A stretch of DNA of 64,000 bases from Caldicellulosiruptor acetigenus (GTDB lineage: Bacteria > Bacillota > Thermoanaerobacteria > Caldicellulosiruptorales > Caldicellulosiruptoraceae). Location: contig NZ_CP113866.1 in assembly GCF_026914305.1 (NCBI RefSeq), forward strand, positions 399,501-463,500, read 5' to 3'. A program made the translations under genes and the position numbers. Position 1 is the stretch's first letter, and each line of letters starts with the position of its first letter. Positions 16,971 through 27,449 of this stretch are shown here, piece by piece. Under the pieces are notes generated by a model that saw only the letters and a program-made list of their open reading frames with translations, made no database searches and was not told where the DNA came from.

Positions 16971-19289
16971 ATGAATAAAAAGCATGAGAGCTGGTTTAAG
17001 GCTCTTTCTTTTTTATGTATTTTGTCCTTAGTTTTAAGCCTTATCCCACCAGTAGGAATTTGGCAGAGTGTTAAAGCCGACGATGTTACTTTGTATAATG
17101 GCGGACTTGATAGCTACAATGGATTGAGTTATACAGAGTGGGCAAAAAAAGCAGGCGTAAAACCAACTTTAGATGTTACTATAAATGGAACAACAAAGAC
17201 GCTACATTTTAATAGCGAAATCTACGCAGAACGTGGGCAGGTAGTTTATGGCGAACCAGATGATGTACCTGCAAACCATCTTGTCTCACCAGCCGGGTTT
17301 AAACCTGCACCTGACGGATATTTCTATGCAGTCAAACAAAGCAACGGTTCATACAGATTAGCACTGCCAGGGACAGCAGGTGCCGTTCGTGGCTGGTTTA
17401 GATACCTTGGCTATTCAATGTCAAAAGCTCCATTTTCTGACCCCAGATTTCCACCTGACTACACACCAGAAGTTATAACACCCGACAAATTAGTTCCAAT
17501 ATCCAGTGTTCCTGCATCCGCAAAAGACGCTCTTGGACTTACAGGTTACGACCCAAGCAAAGTATCACCAAATGACTGGCAACTTTTGTTTCAAAATTTG
17601 TATCTCCTCAAGGAATATGATTCAGGAACAAATCAAACTTTAAAACAATTGCTTGTTGACAGCGGAAAAGTAACAAGCTGGACAGGACTTTCAACATATG
17701 TGGCTTTTCTTGGTGTTGACCAGAACAATAATGCGTCTGCAAGAATAATCTGGAAGGATTCAACAGGCAGGCTCAGGTACAGAACATATTCAGGGTTCAT
17801 TCCACAGGGTGGAAGTCCCAAAGTTACAACAGAAGGCGTAGGTGGCAGTATTGTATCAGGTTTAAGTTTTGTAAGCGGAAGTTCTACTTCAACAATAGCA
17901 GGAGCAGTTTTAAGATATGACCCTGCAAAAACAGATAAACCAGCTGTGAATATTTACATCGATGGTAAACTGGAAGATGACCTTGGCAGTCATTATGTAG
18001 AACCATATTACGACAGGATGACCTTAACGAGAAATGATGTCCAGACATACCAGACAAGGATAGTCAATATCACAATAAATGGACAAAGTGCAATTAACAG
18101 CGAAATAACAAAATGGCGAGATGCTATAGTGATAGGACAAGACTCTAATACTGTAAGTTTCAGAACTGAAGTAGAGGGAAGATACTTTGAGATACCAACA
18201 AGTCTACTAAAACCTGGGAATAACAATGTAGTTGTTACTGGGGAAACAAGAGTTGTTTTCGACACAGGTAATGGAACAAAAACTGTAGTATCGGAAAATA
18301 CTGCAACAATGTCTTTCACAATCAAAGTAGACGTCAATCTACAACCGCCACAGCTTCAGCTTTCAGTAACACCATCACAGAGTACCATTACAATCACAAA
18401 CGGTCAATACAGTCCAAGCCAGTATGTAACCCACAATATCAGTGCAAAAGTTACAGTACCATCACTACCAGCAGGCTATCAGATAACAGCAATGGAGTTT
18501 TACATTGATACCAGCAACCCGCCAGCAGGGAATGTGATTTCAAAAACAATCACAAACGGTCTTGCTACGAACTATTCATTCGACAGTATCAAAACTTTCC
18601 AGTACGATGCTTCAAAAATACCACTTAAAACAGATGGAACAGGACAAGGGACACCAGCTTACTATGGAAAAGTGAGATACCAGCTCCAAAGTATAAGCAA
18701 TCCTTCTCAAACTCAGTGGTCTGGGTGGAGTTCGGTTGCGTGGACAAAAGCAGAAGTAGATGTGAAAGCAACAGGTGGTATTGTTACAGCAGATTTGACA
18801 GCAGACAAAACGTCCATCTCGGGCAAGGAAGGCGACAAAGTTACTGTTGTACTTACAACCAATGCAACACTTTCTAACAAACCAGCAGGAACAAAAGTAA
18901 CCCAGTGGAAAATCTATCTGCGTGAGAGCAACGAAACCCAGCCAAACCCGATTGCAACTACATCAAACGACCAGAACACATTTAGCGCTTCAAGGAACTA
19001 CACCTTTACCCTAAAAAGCGGTATGACAAGTATTAAGTTTGTTACAAGGGCATACTGTACACTGTCAAACGGTACAACACTCAATGGCTATGACGATATT
19101 ACGATACCAGTAAGTATAACAACACCCCAGCAGGACCAACAACCAGGTGAGGTAATCTGCGATGGTGTGATTTCACCACAGACAGCACAGGCAACCAAGA
19201 ACCCATTCACAGGACAAATAGATCCGCCAACGACAGACGTACAGGTAGGGGTGAGTGCTTCAATTTCATCTACCGGCGGGAAAAAATAA
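16971..19289 (+). CDS. Giant surface protein, part 1 (N-terminal)
   Basis: 772 residues with a good GAGGTGA site and a signal peptide (LCILSLVLSLIPPVGIW, residues ~15-33). The rest is threonine/serine/asparagine-rich beta-sandwich-like sequence, including several repeats of about 100 residues toward the C-terminus. The frame stops at 19289 right after GGG-A6. Reading one base back (-1) gives KKISKWDLYCNGELIE, joining part 2 seamlessly. The three parts make one protein of roughly 2,440 residues. It is an exported, cell-surface protein upstream of pilus genes; function unknown. Confidence 0.75.
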   Translation: MNKKHESWFKALSFLCILSLVLSLIPPVGIWQSVKADDVTLYNGGLDSYNGLSYTEWAKKAGVKPTLDVTINGTTKTLHFNSEIYAERGQVVYGEPDDVPANHLVSPAGFKPAPDGYFYAVKQSNGSYRLALPGTAGAVRGWFRYLGYSMSKAPFSDPRFPPDYTPEVITPDKLVPISSVPASAKDALGLTGYDPSKVSPNDWQLLFQNLYLLKEYDSGTNQTLKQLLVDSGKVTSWTGLSTYVAFLGVDQNNNASARIIWKDSTGRLRYRTYSGFIPQGGSPKVTTEGVGGSIVSGLSFVSGSSTSTIAGAVLRYDPAKTDKPAVNIYIDGKLEDDLGSHYVEPYYDRMTLTRNDVQTYQTRIVNITINGQSAINSEITKWRDAIVIGQDSNTVSFRTEVEGRYFEIPTSLLKPGNNNVVVTGETRVVFDTGNGTKTVVSENTATMSFTIKVDVNLQPPQLQLSVTPSQSTITITNGQYSPSQYVTHNISAKVTVPSLPAGYQITAMEFYIDTSNPPAGNVISKTITNGLATNYSFDSIKTFQYDASKIPLKTDGTGQGTPAYYGKVRYQLQSISNPSQTQWSGWSSVAWTKAEVDVKATGGIVTADLTADKTSISGKEGDKVTVVLTTNATLSNKPAGTKVTQWKIYLRESNETQPNPIATTSNDQNTFSASRNYTFTLKSGMTSIKFVTRAYCTLSNGTTLNGYDDITIPVSITTPQQDQQPGEVICDGVISPQTAQATKNPFTGQIDPPTTDVQVGVSASISSTGGKK

Positions 19290-19300
19290 GTAAATGGGAT

Positions 19301-22300
19301 TTGTACTGCAATGGTGAATTAATTGAGACAATCACAGGCAACAATACGTCTGTTTCAGCACCGCTTGGCACAAAGACATATACGGTTGACAACAATAGTT
19401 CACAACAGTTCGAATTCAGAGCAGTGGTTACATTTACAGACGGAACCACAAAAGAAGGAACGGATACTGAAATATTTGGAGCACAGCAAGTTACACTCAG
19501 CAATAATCCACCATACGTTTGGGTATCAGCAACACCAAAGGTTGTACCACAGGGTGATGATGTGTATATAACAACTTCTTATTATGACCCTGATGCACCA
19601 CTGGGTGACAGTATTAAGGATGTATCAATTACTGTAACACCCCTTGGGGATTATTTCGATGGTCGTTTGTTCTGGTCGTCAAAAGTTGGTTCATATACAG
19701 CCACGGCAACTGTAACAGACAGTTTGGGTTTAAGTGCTACAGCAACTGATTCATTTTCTGTTATCCCTGCAATTCCACAACCCAAACTGTACACGTTTGG
19801 AACATTGAAGGAAAATAGAAAGGTTATTTTAGATGGTTCGTACAGTTACGCAGGTTCAAAACGTGCACAGATTGATTGGAGCAAAGCAAAATGGACGATA
19901 ACACCAGTAACCGGTGATATAGACCCGACAAGTATAAAAACTGTGGAATCACTCGAAGGTTCATCAAAACTCACGTGTTTGTTCAAACAGTCAGGTAGGT
20001 ACAAGGTTACTCTTACACTTACAAACAATTATGGCAACAGTGCAACTGAAACATGGTATATAGAGATTAAGCCGGACGAGCCACCAGTAGCGAGTTATAC
20101 CTGCCCAACAAAAATAATTAGAGACCCAAATGATAGCTCAAAAGCTACAGTCCAACTTACCAGTAACAGTTACAGTCCCGATGACGATGTCATAGCAAAA
20201 CATGCCTGGCTTTATGCGTGGGATTCTAATAATGACGGTAATTTTGACGACGAAACCTGGTATGCACTCAAATCTGACGGGACATGGCAGCAGATCAACT
20301 TATCGACTTTTGACATAGACAACTTTGATTGTGGCAACCTGACAACGGCTACTATTAAAACAAACAACGTTGGTAAGTATGAGGTGAAATTAATTGTCAA
20401 GGAAGAATTTGGGCAGGAAACTATACCACAGTTTGTAACAAGCAGTGATAGAAAGTCGGCACAAATAGAACAAACTGTCGAAGTTATCAACGTTGCTCCA
20501 ATTGCAACTTTGAATGCAAGCAAAACAGAAATTAAAAAAGTTAATATAACTGTTCTGACCGATAAAACAGGAAGTGCATACAACCAAATAGTAGGAAAAC
20601 TCAATCAACTCAAAGCAGATTTATATCCATATGGAGTATATGTTACTATCAATAGCTACGATGGAACCAACACAACACAAAACGTTGGTAATACTGAAAA
20701 AGCATATTCTTGCGGACTTTTAAGGAGCTGGTTAAACTATGATTTCGATGATGTAATCGCAGCTTCAAACATATACGGCGGATATGGTATCGGCGTGGGT
20801 GTTAAAAATGGAACTTATTATGTTTTCAGATATGATACAAGTTCCAGAATAGTAAATACACTGGCTACATTAGGGGAAAAAGTGAAAAGTGTCAAATTCC
20901 TTGCTGATAGAAATGGTTTCTTTAGTGTAGCTTATATACTTACAACAAGTGGCAATTTATATCAGTGTCTTTACTCTGAAAGGATTGCTTCATTGATTGG
21001 TAGACAGATTGCAGGACCATTGAACTATCAATTTATTCTTATGGGAACAGGGATACAAGAGATTGAAATGCTTTGGAGAAACAATTATCAAGGACCAGGA
21101 CCAGGGTTTAGTAGTAATACTAGAGGTGACTTTCATTCAAGTATAATTCTCAGATTTAAAAAGAGCACTGGTTATGGAAATGTTGAAGTATATAAAATTC
21201 AACATCACATAACTGATTTTTGGTCAAGTAGCTATGAAGATAGGAATGCTTTTCTCTTCTTTGGGTCATGGTATTATTCACCGAACTACAAAACTTTTAC
21301 CTATAGCTACGATGTTAAATGGAGTGGATATAGCAATAGTTTTTACGACATTTATGACAGTATAAGTCCCTGTGGTACGATGGATCTAAACAATTGGCCT
21401 GTTTACTATTATACTGATTACTGGCCATACTTCTCGGCTGTTCTAAAAGATAAGTATGGCAGGTTTTGCGATGATACTATATATGACTATACTTCGGATT
21501 ATCCAAGAATGAACTCATCCGACTTGAACAAATTTGTCTCACTTGTACCATTGTACGATTACAGTACCGCAGCAGGCAGTATTTCAACTGATGTAAGTTT
21601 TAACTTCGATCCTTCTAACCCTATGTGGGTGCAAAGTATTTTAAACTGGTTTTTGGAAGAACCCAGTAATAATGGCTGGATTTATACTGTCACTCCTTAC
21701 TCAGGTGCTGTCCAATCATTAAAACAGGTTATACCAAAAGCAGTATTGAGTAGCAGCAAATACTCAACACTGATTGGGCAAGCATATATAGACCAGAATA
21801 ACAATTATTCATCTTTCAGCGGTTACTATACGATAGCAAACGTAGCAGATATGTATGTACCTAATGCGGATAAAGAGTGGATAAATAAATCCGGTACTTT
21901 AGTTTTCCGCTCAGGAAGCACTATTTACAGGACGTTATCCGGTGGTTACCCATATGCAATAGGATACGTTAATACTCCTGTAATTTCACTGAGTGCTGCA
22001 CCAATCATAACTAATTATAGAGAAGACTCAGACAATTATACAATTTATGTATCTGATACACAGGGAACATCCGGAGATTGGGGACAGTACTTTTCATTCT
22101 GGAGCATTGACAAAATGCTGCTGAACTTCATGACACGTTACAATGTTAAATTCTTTGGCGTTACACCCTCAACAAATTTTGATAAACTTTATTACCAGCA
22201 GCAGGTAACACTCAGACAGCTTGCCAACGCAACCGACGGCAAACTCTATGATAGTCAAGGCAATGCAATAACAACCCTAGACCAGGCACTTGCAGACATC

Positions 22301-23971
22301 AAAGCAAAATACACCAATGTGCAATTCGCTCCCGACCCGGTATACGTACTTGCTGATGAGGAAAGGGTAGTTTATTACCCGTACTGGCAGGACTATGAGA
22401 ACGACACAATTATCAATCAGAGATGGCGCTATGAACACGATGAAACAGTCTTCGACAACTCACAGGGTAAGGCAGAGTTTGATGGTGTATGGTTAAACAA
22501 CCCAATCGAAGTATTCAACAAGGTAGGAAAGTACACAATAACATTCCAGGTACAGGATTCTCCACCACCAGGCAGCAGTGATTTCGATGAGTACAAGCTC
22601 TGGAGCAAGCTTGAACGGCAGATGGTGCTTTATGTTCACAGAAGACCAATTGCAGACTTCACAGCAGTATACAATAAATCCACTGGCAAGCTGACAATCA
22701 CAGACAAGAGCTATGACCCGGACCACCAGTATAACAGGACTGATAAAGGGATAATCAACTGGAAATGGCAGTATAAGACAATAGATGACAACACATGGAC
22801 AGATACAACACTCAGCAATCTCCAGAGCATGACATTACAGAGTGGCAAGGTATACCTCATCAAGTTAGAAGTCCAGGACTGCGATGGACCAAACGGCGTT
22901 GGTGTATGGAGCAAACCAAAGATTGCGATGATTGACTTGACTACCAGCAATAATCCGCCGGTAGCTGACTTTGTAGTGGATTCTGAAATACTCAAGGGTA
23001 ACCAGCCGTCCAACTTACAGGACAAGAGTTATGACCCAGACGGTGATACAATCACAGCATGGCACTGGTGGATTTACAACAGCGATGGTAGCACCAACAA
23101 GGACTTTGGTGAAACAACAAACAACAATATCAGCACAATCAAGAGCTACATTGCAACAATGCCAGAAGGCAGTTACAGACTCGCACTGCAGGTTAAAGAT
23201 TCGAATAACAACTATTCAGCTGTAACCTCAAAGTGGTTCAAGATATACTCACCAAGCAAAGATACAGAACCAGACGCTGTAAATAACCCACCAGCAGGTA
23301 CGTTCACCATGACAATTACCAACCACAGGACAAAGTTAAAGCCGACAACAACATACTCTGACCCTGACGGAGACCCCAAAAACGCAGAGCAATGGTACAT
23401 TAAATTCAACGAGCAGACCCGGTATTTCGACAGGTTACCCGATACGCTTGAAAGTGCAGGATACATCTATGATGGAACATACGAGATAGGCTACAGGGTT
23501 CAAGACAATCCAACATCAAGAAGCACTAAACTAAAACCTCTGTGGAGCAACTGGTATGTGCAGACATACTACATCAGTTCCGACATCACAATACAGGCAT
23601 GGACAGAGAAGTTTGCAAAACGTGCAAAGAACATGACCGAAGTTCCGTCTATTGTTAAAAACACCATCAAAACAAGCGACTTCAAACTGGGCGAAGGCAT
23701 TATCATAAAAGCAAAGACAACAGGTTATGTAGAAAAGATTGAAGTATGGTTTGACACAGTCGATACCCCAACGCCAAAGGAAGGTAAAGTAACAAAAGTT
23801 ATTACCGGTTACTGGGAATGCTCAATTAAGAATGGAACAATGACACTGAATAACCTGCATACAGTTTTGTATCCGGAAGACACAGTAAAGAACCGTGAGA
23901 TTTCATACGAAGCAGTAAAAGGGAAAAACCATTGCCTGCACCGGTATTTACAACTGTCCCGTACTCCATGA
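19301..23971 (+). CDS. Giant surface protein, part 2 (PKD-like and vWA-like domains)
   Basis: Continuation of part 1 after a -1 shift at the A6 run 19271-19276; the ATG at this ORF start is not a real start. It contains several PKD-type units (patterns such as GDTITAWHWWIYNSDG and NNPPVADFVVDS). There is also a split von Willebrand A-like region: ITVLTDKTGSAYNQIVGKL near residue 413, and FGVTPSTNFDKLY with LRQLANATDGKLYD near 960. Between them is a large tyrosine/serine-rich insert. The protein may act as an adhesin. It ends at a second -1 shift (GGG-A5, 23921-23928). Confidence 0.72.
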   Translation: MYCNGELIETITGNNTSVSAPLGTKTYTVDNNSSQQFEFRAVVTFTDGTTKEGTDTEIFGAQQVTLSNNPPYVWVSATPKVVPQGDDVYITTSYYDPDAPLGDSIKDVSITVTPLGDYFDGRLFWSSKVGSYTATATVTDSLGLSATATDSFSVIPAIPQPKLYTFGTLKENRKVILDGSYSYAGSKRAQIDWSKAKWTITPVTGDIDPTSIKTVESLEGSSKLTCLFKQSGRYKVTLTLTNNYGNSATETWYIEIKPDEPPVASYTCPTKIIRDPNDSSKATVQLTSNSYSPDDDVIAKHAWLYAWDSNNDGNFDDETWYALKSDGTWQQINLSTFDIDNFDCGNLTTATIKTNNVGKYEVKLIVKEEFGQETIPQFVTSSDRKSAQIEQTVEVINVAPIATLNASKTEIKKVNITVLTDKTGSAYNQIVGKLNQLKADLYPYGVYVTINSYDGTNTTQNVGNTEKAYSCGLLRSWLNYDFDDVIAASNIYGGYGIGVGVKNGTYYVFRYDTSSRIVNTLATLGEKVKSVKFLADRNGFFSVAYILTTSGNLYQCLYSERIASLIGRQIAGPLNYQFILMGTGIQEIEMLWRNNYQGPGPGFSSNTRGDFHSSIILRFKKSTGYGNVEVYKIQHHITDFWSSSYEDRNAFLFFGSWYYSPNYKTFTYSYDVKWSGYSNSFYDIYDSISPCGTMDLNNWPVYYYTDYWPYFSAVLKDKYGRFCDDTIYDYTSDYPRMNSSDLNKFVSLVPLYDYSTAAGSISTDVSFNFDPSNPMWVQSILNWFLEEPSNNGWIYTVTPYSGAVQSLKQVIPKAVLSSSKYSTLIGQAYIDQNNNYSSFSGYYTIANVADMYVPNADKEWINKSGTLVFRSGSTIYRTLSGGYPYAIGYVNTPVISLSAAPIITNYREDSDNYTIYVSDTQGTSGDWGQYFSFWSIDKMLLNFMTRYNVKFFGVTPSTNFDKLYYQQQVTLRQLANATDGKLYDSQGNAITTLDQALADIKAKYTNVQFAPDPVYVLADEERVVYYPYWQDYENDTIINQRWRYEHDETVFDNSQGKAEFDGVWLNNPIEVFNKVGKYTITFQVQDSPPPGSSDFDEYKLWSKLERQMVLYVHRRPIADFTAVYNKSTGKLTITDKSYDPDHQYNRTDKGIINWKWQYKTIDDNTWTDTTLSNLQSMTLQSGKVYLIKLEVQDCDGPNGVGVWSKPKIAMIDLTTSNNPPVADFVVDSEILKGNQPSNLQDKSYDPDGDTITAWHWWIYNSDGSTNKDFGETTNNNISTIKSYIATMPEGSYRLALQVKDSNNNYSAVTSKWFKIYSPSKDTEPDAVNNPPAGTFTMTITNHRTKLKPTTTYSDPDGDPKNAEQWYIKFNEQTRYFDRLPDTLESAGYIYDGTYEIGYRVQDNPTSRSTKLKPLWSNWYVQTYYISSDITIQAWTEKFAKRAKNMTEVPSIVKNTIKTSDFKLGEGIIIKAKTTGYVEKIEVWFDTVDTPTPKEGKVTKVITGYWECSIKNGTMTLNNLHTVLYPEDTVKNREISYEAVKGKNHCLHRYLQLSRTP

Positions 23972-24303
23972 ACTGGAGCAGTGATATCTTTGACCCCAAA
24001 CTGCAACCAAAATTCATTATTTCAAACAACAACTCATATGTGAAAGAAAAATGGCCCGACAGATACAGAGATCTGTGGGATGGACTGTATAAATGGAGTG
24101 ACTGGCCATTGGGCGACAGGTTCAGCTATGCAAAAGCAATGGAGATTTACGGAAGACCACCGTATTTGATAAAAGGAGATGTTCTGCACATCAAACTTAG
24201 AGCGTACAAAAGAAATGCAAATGGCAGTTACACCACAAAAGACATTGACCTGCCGGTAAACATCGTGGGTTCGATTGAGATAGGCACAGGGGAAATCAAT
24301 TAA
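23932..24303 (+). CDS. Giant surface protein, part 3 (C-terminal)
   Basis: 123 residues in the -1 frame. Reading one base back at 23924-23928 gives GKKPLPAPVFTTVPYSMNW, continuous with part 2. It ends the polypeptide just before a terminator. The ATG at 23932-region is internal to the reconstructed protein. Confidence 0.65.
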   Translation: MPAPVFTTVPYSMNWSSDIFDPKLQPKFIISNNNSYVKEKWPDRYRDLWDGLYKWSDWPLGDRFSYAKAMEIYGRPPYLIKGDVLHIKLRAYKRNANGSYTTKDIDLPVNIVGSIEIGTGEIN

Positions 24304-24319
24304 CCCCCTGTGCCTTTTT
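24283..24319 (+). terminator. Terminator after the giant surface protein
   Basis: GGCACAGGGG/CCCCTGTGCC stem overlapping the stop codon, with TTTTTG tail. It separates this gene from the Tad operon. Confidence 0.85.
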
Positions 24320-24352
24320 GTGTCCAAATTTTGTGAAGGTGGTGGTAAGAGC

Positions 24353-25612
24353 ATGATTGCAGTTGCTACAGGAATTCAGGAGTTTGATATGAAACTTGCA
24401 AGCGAACTTCAAAACGCTGAAGTGGTCTTTTACAGGGAATATCTGCTAAAGGAAAACAAATATGAAACTGTTATAGTATCGGAAAATCTAACAGGTTCAA
24501 TAACTTTTGAGGAACTGTTATTAAAACTCAGAGAAAATGACAAAAGGGTTATAGTTATCTGGCCGGACGAAGATGATAGACCGGAAGTTATAAAGTTCAT
24601 GCTCACTCTGGGGATTTATGACATTTTGATTGGAGCTGTTACAGTTGAGATGGTTAAAGCTGCCGTTGAAAAGCCAAATACTTTTAAAGACGTCTCTCGT
24701 CTGTATTTAAAGACTCTTAAAGTAAATGACCTGCAACTGGAAGTGAAAGAACACCAGGAACAGTTACCTGAGATTGAAAAAAAGATAATTGAAAAAGTGG
24801 TCGAAAAGACAGTCGAAAAAACAGTTGAAAAACCTGTTGAGAAAGTGATTGAGAAGATAGTTGAAAAACCAGTTGAGAAGATAGTCGAAGTTGAAAAAGT
24901 TATAGAAAAACCTGTGGAAAAACTTGTTTTTGTAAAGCCTAAAGTAATAGCTTTCTGGAGCATGGAAAACCCATACGACACAGCAGTTTTGAGTTTTGAA
25001 TTTACCAGAAAGCTCAGAAACAAAATTAACAGCAAAGTAGCACTGCTTGATTTTGAAGAGATAACTCCCAAAATATTCGAACTTGCAAAGGTTAAAAAAG
25101 CTCAGATTGAAGGAATTGTAAGGCAACTCAATAATCTTGAGCTGAACTACAGAAAGTTTGAAGAATTAACGGCTGAGAAAGACAGCATGCGGATTTTCTC
25201 GGGGATAACAATAAGGAACTTTTTCATTGTCAAATTAGAACACTTAAATAGCATTGTTCAACTGTGCAAGGACACAGGCTGGGTGGTAATAAACGCAGGT
25301 GCGGGGTTATCAACAAGCGGTGTTGCATCTGCCCTGTCACAAAGCGATAAGGTTTTTGTCATTGTCGATAGTCAATCAAAGCTCAATCTGTTTTATACGG
25401 TAGAGTGCATCAATTTTGTATGTGATAACTGGAATCTGGATAAGGAGAAGTTCTCGATAGTACTTGTTAACGAAGATTTGCGTTCGGACATAGACAGTGA
25501 ATTTGCACTTGAGATTGCTAAAACAAATGGTATTGAAGAAGTCTATTCACTTGGTACGCGGAAGAAATGGCAAAAGAATGTTGATAAACTGCTGGGGGTG
25601 ATTGAAAAGTGA
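24353..25612 (+). CDS. cpaE: CpaE-like pilus assembly protein (MinD/ParA-like, degenerate P-loop)
   Basis: ATG 24353 follows GAAGGTGGTGG; 419 residues. The N-terminal part is receiver-like. A low-complexity linker of repeated VEKxVEKPVEK units (residues ~140-195) follows. The C-terminal half resembles the CpaE/ParA fold, but the P-loop is replaced by FWSMENPYDTAV, so ATP binding is doubtful. Tad CpaE proteins position the pilus machine. The stop overlaps the cpaF GTG start. Confidence 0.7.
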   Translation: MIAVATGIQEFDMKLASELQNAEVVFYREYLLKENKYETVIVSENLTGSITFEELLLKLRENDKRVIVIWPDEDDRPEVIKFMLTLGIYDILIGAVTVEMVKAAVEKPNTFKDVSRLYLKTLKVNDLQLEVKEHQEQLPEIEKKIIEKVVEKTVEKTVEKPVEKVIEKIVEKPVEKIVEVEKVIEKPVEKLVFVKPKVIAFWSMENPYDTAVLSFEFTRKLRNKINSKVALLDFEEITPKIFELAKVKKAQIEGIVRQLNNLELNYRKFEELTAEKDSMRIFSGITIRNFFIVKLEHLNSIVQLCKDTGWVVINAGAGLSTSGVASALSQSDKVFVIVDSQSKLNLFYTVECINFVCDNWNLDKEKFSIVLVNEDLRSDIDSEFALEIAKTNGIEEVYSLGTRKKWQKNVDKLLGVIEK

Positions 25613-26709
25613 TTATAAATCCCATTGCTGGTATAGGGACAGCGCTGGTACTGGGACACAGCGAAGAAGAAAAAGTAACAGAAATAATCCAGGAATTTAT
25701 TCGCCGCTATCCGGAACTTTATGTAAACGCCACTGACCCGTATCAGGTGGTGAATGAAGTCAATCAGCTGCTGGTGGAAAAAGGATATAAGATTCCAGCC
25801 AAAGTTATTCTTGACAGTATGTTCGGATACGGCATAATTGAGCACCTGCTTGAAGACCCGCTTGTGACAGATGTCTTTATCAACCACGAAAAAGAGATAA
25901 GTTACAAGAAATGGGGAAAAATCTATGAAACAAATTTGCAGTTCAGGAACAGGCAGGCATTTATAGAGTACATCAAGCGCATAGCAATCATGAACGGAGC
26001 AACTATAAATATGAACGAAGCGGACGTAACATTTACAGACATCAAAAGAGGTTTGAGAATTACCGCAGCCATTCCACCAGTAGCGATAAGACCATTTTTA
26101 CACATACGAAGACCCCTTGTGGGACAAAAACTTGAAACTCTCGTGAATGAATCTAATATGCTAACAAAAGAACAGACTGAAATCTTAAGACAGGCACTCA
26201 GAGAAAGGAAAACAATCATCATAGCGGGAAGGGGTGGAAGCGGAAAGACAACTTTACTTTCTGCTCTTGTTGAGGAAATCCCCGAACATATCAGAGTCGG
26301 CATAATACAGGAAGTATATGAAATCAAAACAGAGCGAAAAAACACCATCTCGGAACTTGTCCGGCCTGGAAGTAGCATCCTCAAAGAGTATTCACTTTTT
26401 GAACTGACAAAAAACATGCTGCTTCGTTCAGTTGAAACAATTGTTGTTGGCGAACTGAAAGATAAGGAAACATTTGATGTTTTAAATGCCGTCCACACAG
26501 GACATCAGGCACTTGCAACCGTGCATTCACCTTCAGCAGAAGAGACAATAAATAGATTGATTTTCCTGATGAAACGGGCACAGACCGATTTGAGCGAAAA
26601 CTTTTTGAGAGAAGTGCTGGAAAACTCAATTGATTACATTGTCTACATGAAGGATTATAAAGTCCAGTGCATTTTTGAAGTTGGAAAGAAGGTTGAGCTG
26701 GTATGTTAG
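25609..26709 (+). CDS. cpaF: Tad pilus secretion ATPase (CpaF/TadA)
   Basis: 366 residues, GTG start overlapping the previous stop. Walker A GRGGSGKTTLLSAL (~residue 206), Walker B-like VETIVVGELKDKE (~275) and the His-box region HTGHQALATVHSPS (~297) define a GspE/VirB11-superfamily Tad ATPase. It powers pilin polymerisation at the inner face of the membrane. Shorter than many CpaF proteins but with all core motifs. Confidence 0.9.
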   Translation: MIINPIAGIGTALVLGHSEEEKVTEIIQEFIRRYPELYVNATDPYQVVNEVNQLLVEKGYKIPAKVILDSMFGYGIIEHLLEDPLVTDVFINHEKEISYKKWGKIYETNLQFRNRQAFIEYIKRIAIMNGATINMNEADVTFTDIKRGLRITAAIPPVAIRPFLHIRRPLVGQKLETLVNESNMLTKEQTEILRQALRERKTIIIAGRGGSGKTTLLSALVEEIPEHIRVGIIQEVYEIKTERKNTISELVRPGSSILKEYSLFELTKNMLLRSVETIVVGELKDKETFDVLNAVHTGHQALATVHSPSAEETINRLIFLMKRAQTDLSENFLREVLENSIDYIVYMKDYKVQCIFEVGKKVELVC

Positions 26710-27449
26710 GGTACAGACGAAAAGAGAAAGTGATTAAGCACCAGATACCCGTGTTTTCACTGAAAGCTTATTTTTCACTGGCAGTGGTAGTTGCACTCTT
26801 AACCTTTGCTTGTTTTGTCACCACGAAGAATATTATTCTTGCTGTGATGTATTCGGTAATTGTCCTGGGTGTGTTTGATTTTTTGTTTGAACTTGCATAC
26901 ATGCTTGTGCAACAGTTGTTTGTGAACCAGTATCTCTCGTTTGTATCGTCATTTGCAACAGCTGTGACTGTTACAAAGTCTGCAATTCAGGCTGTTAAAT
27001 ACTGCAAAGAATATACAAGACCACCGCTAAAAGGTATACTTGATGGGGTTGTAAGTGAATACGATGCAGGAGTGATTGATACAGGCAATTTTTTCTCAGA
27101 GCTTGCAGAAAGGATAAATATAAGACTTTACAAACAGTTTTTTCTGCTCGTGAGAGTGGCAGACGAGACAGGTGCTGATGTTGTGGGTATCTGCAGAAAA
27201 ATTCTGGACAACAATACAGATGCTTTGAAGTTAGTTCGACAAATCAAAGCGTCAACAATTGTAGGCTTTGGAGTAATCGCTTTTATGATAGCAATAAATT
27301 TGCTCATTTTCAATGTTGCAATACAGAATGAAGAAATAGCAACCTGGCTTTTCACAACAAACAGGCAGGACCTGGTATTCAACATGATTGCTATTTTGGC
27401 AGGACTTGCAACACCAAAATTACTGGTAAGCTGGAGTGATACAGTATGA
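26703..27449 (+). CDS. tadB: TadB-like inner-membrane platform protein
   Basis: 248 residues, overlapping cpaF by seven bases. Hydrophobic segments near residues 18-60 (AYFSLAVVVALLTFACFV, IILAVMYSVIVLGVFDFLF) and at the C-terminus (TIVGFGVIAFMIAINLLIFNV). The soluble GspF/TadB-like part lies between them. The stop overlaps the tadC ATG. Confidence 0.78.
   Translation: MLGYRRKEKVIKHQIPVFSLKAYFSLAVVVALLTFACFVTTKNIILAVMYSVIVLGVFDFLFELAYMLVQQLFVNQYLSFVSSFATAVTVTKSAIQAVKYCKEYTRPPLKGILDGVVSEYDAGVIDTGNFFSELAERINIRLYKQFFLLVRVADETGADVVGICRKILDNNTDALKLVRQIKASTIVGFGVIAFMIAINLLIFNVAIQNEEIATWLFTTNRQDLVFNMIAILAGLATPKLLVSWSDTV

Noticed and set aside
19262-19300. Programmed -1 frameshift in the giant surface protein
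   Set aside because: The zero-frame codons GGG AAA AAA TAA do not give a standard X XXY YYZ site, no downstream stem is obvious, and the same kind of break occurs in unrelated genes.
24616-25126. Long minus-strand frames opposite cpaE
   Set aside because: They are shadows of the repeated VEKPVEK coding linker, composed of low-complexity Phe/Ser/Thr, without start signals.
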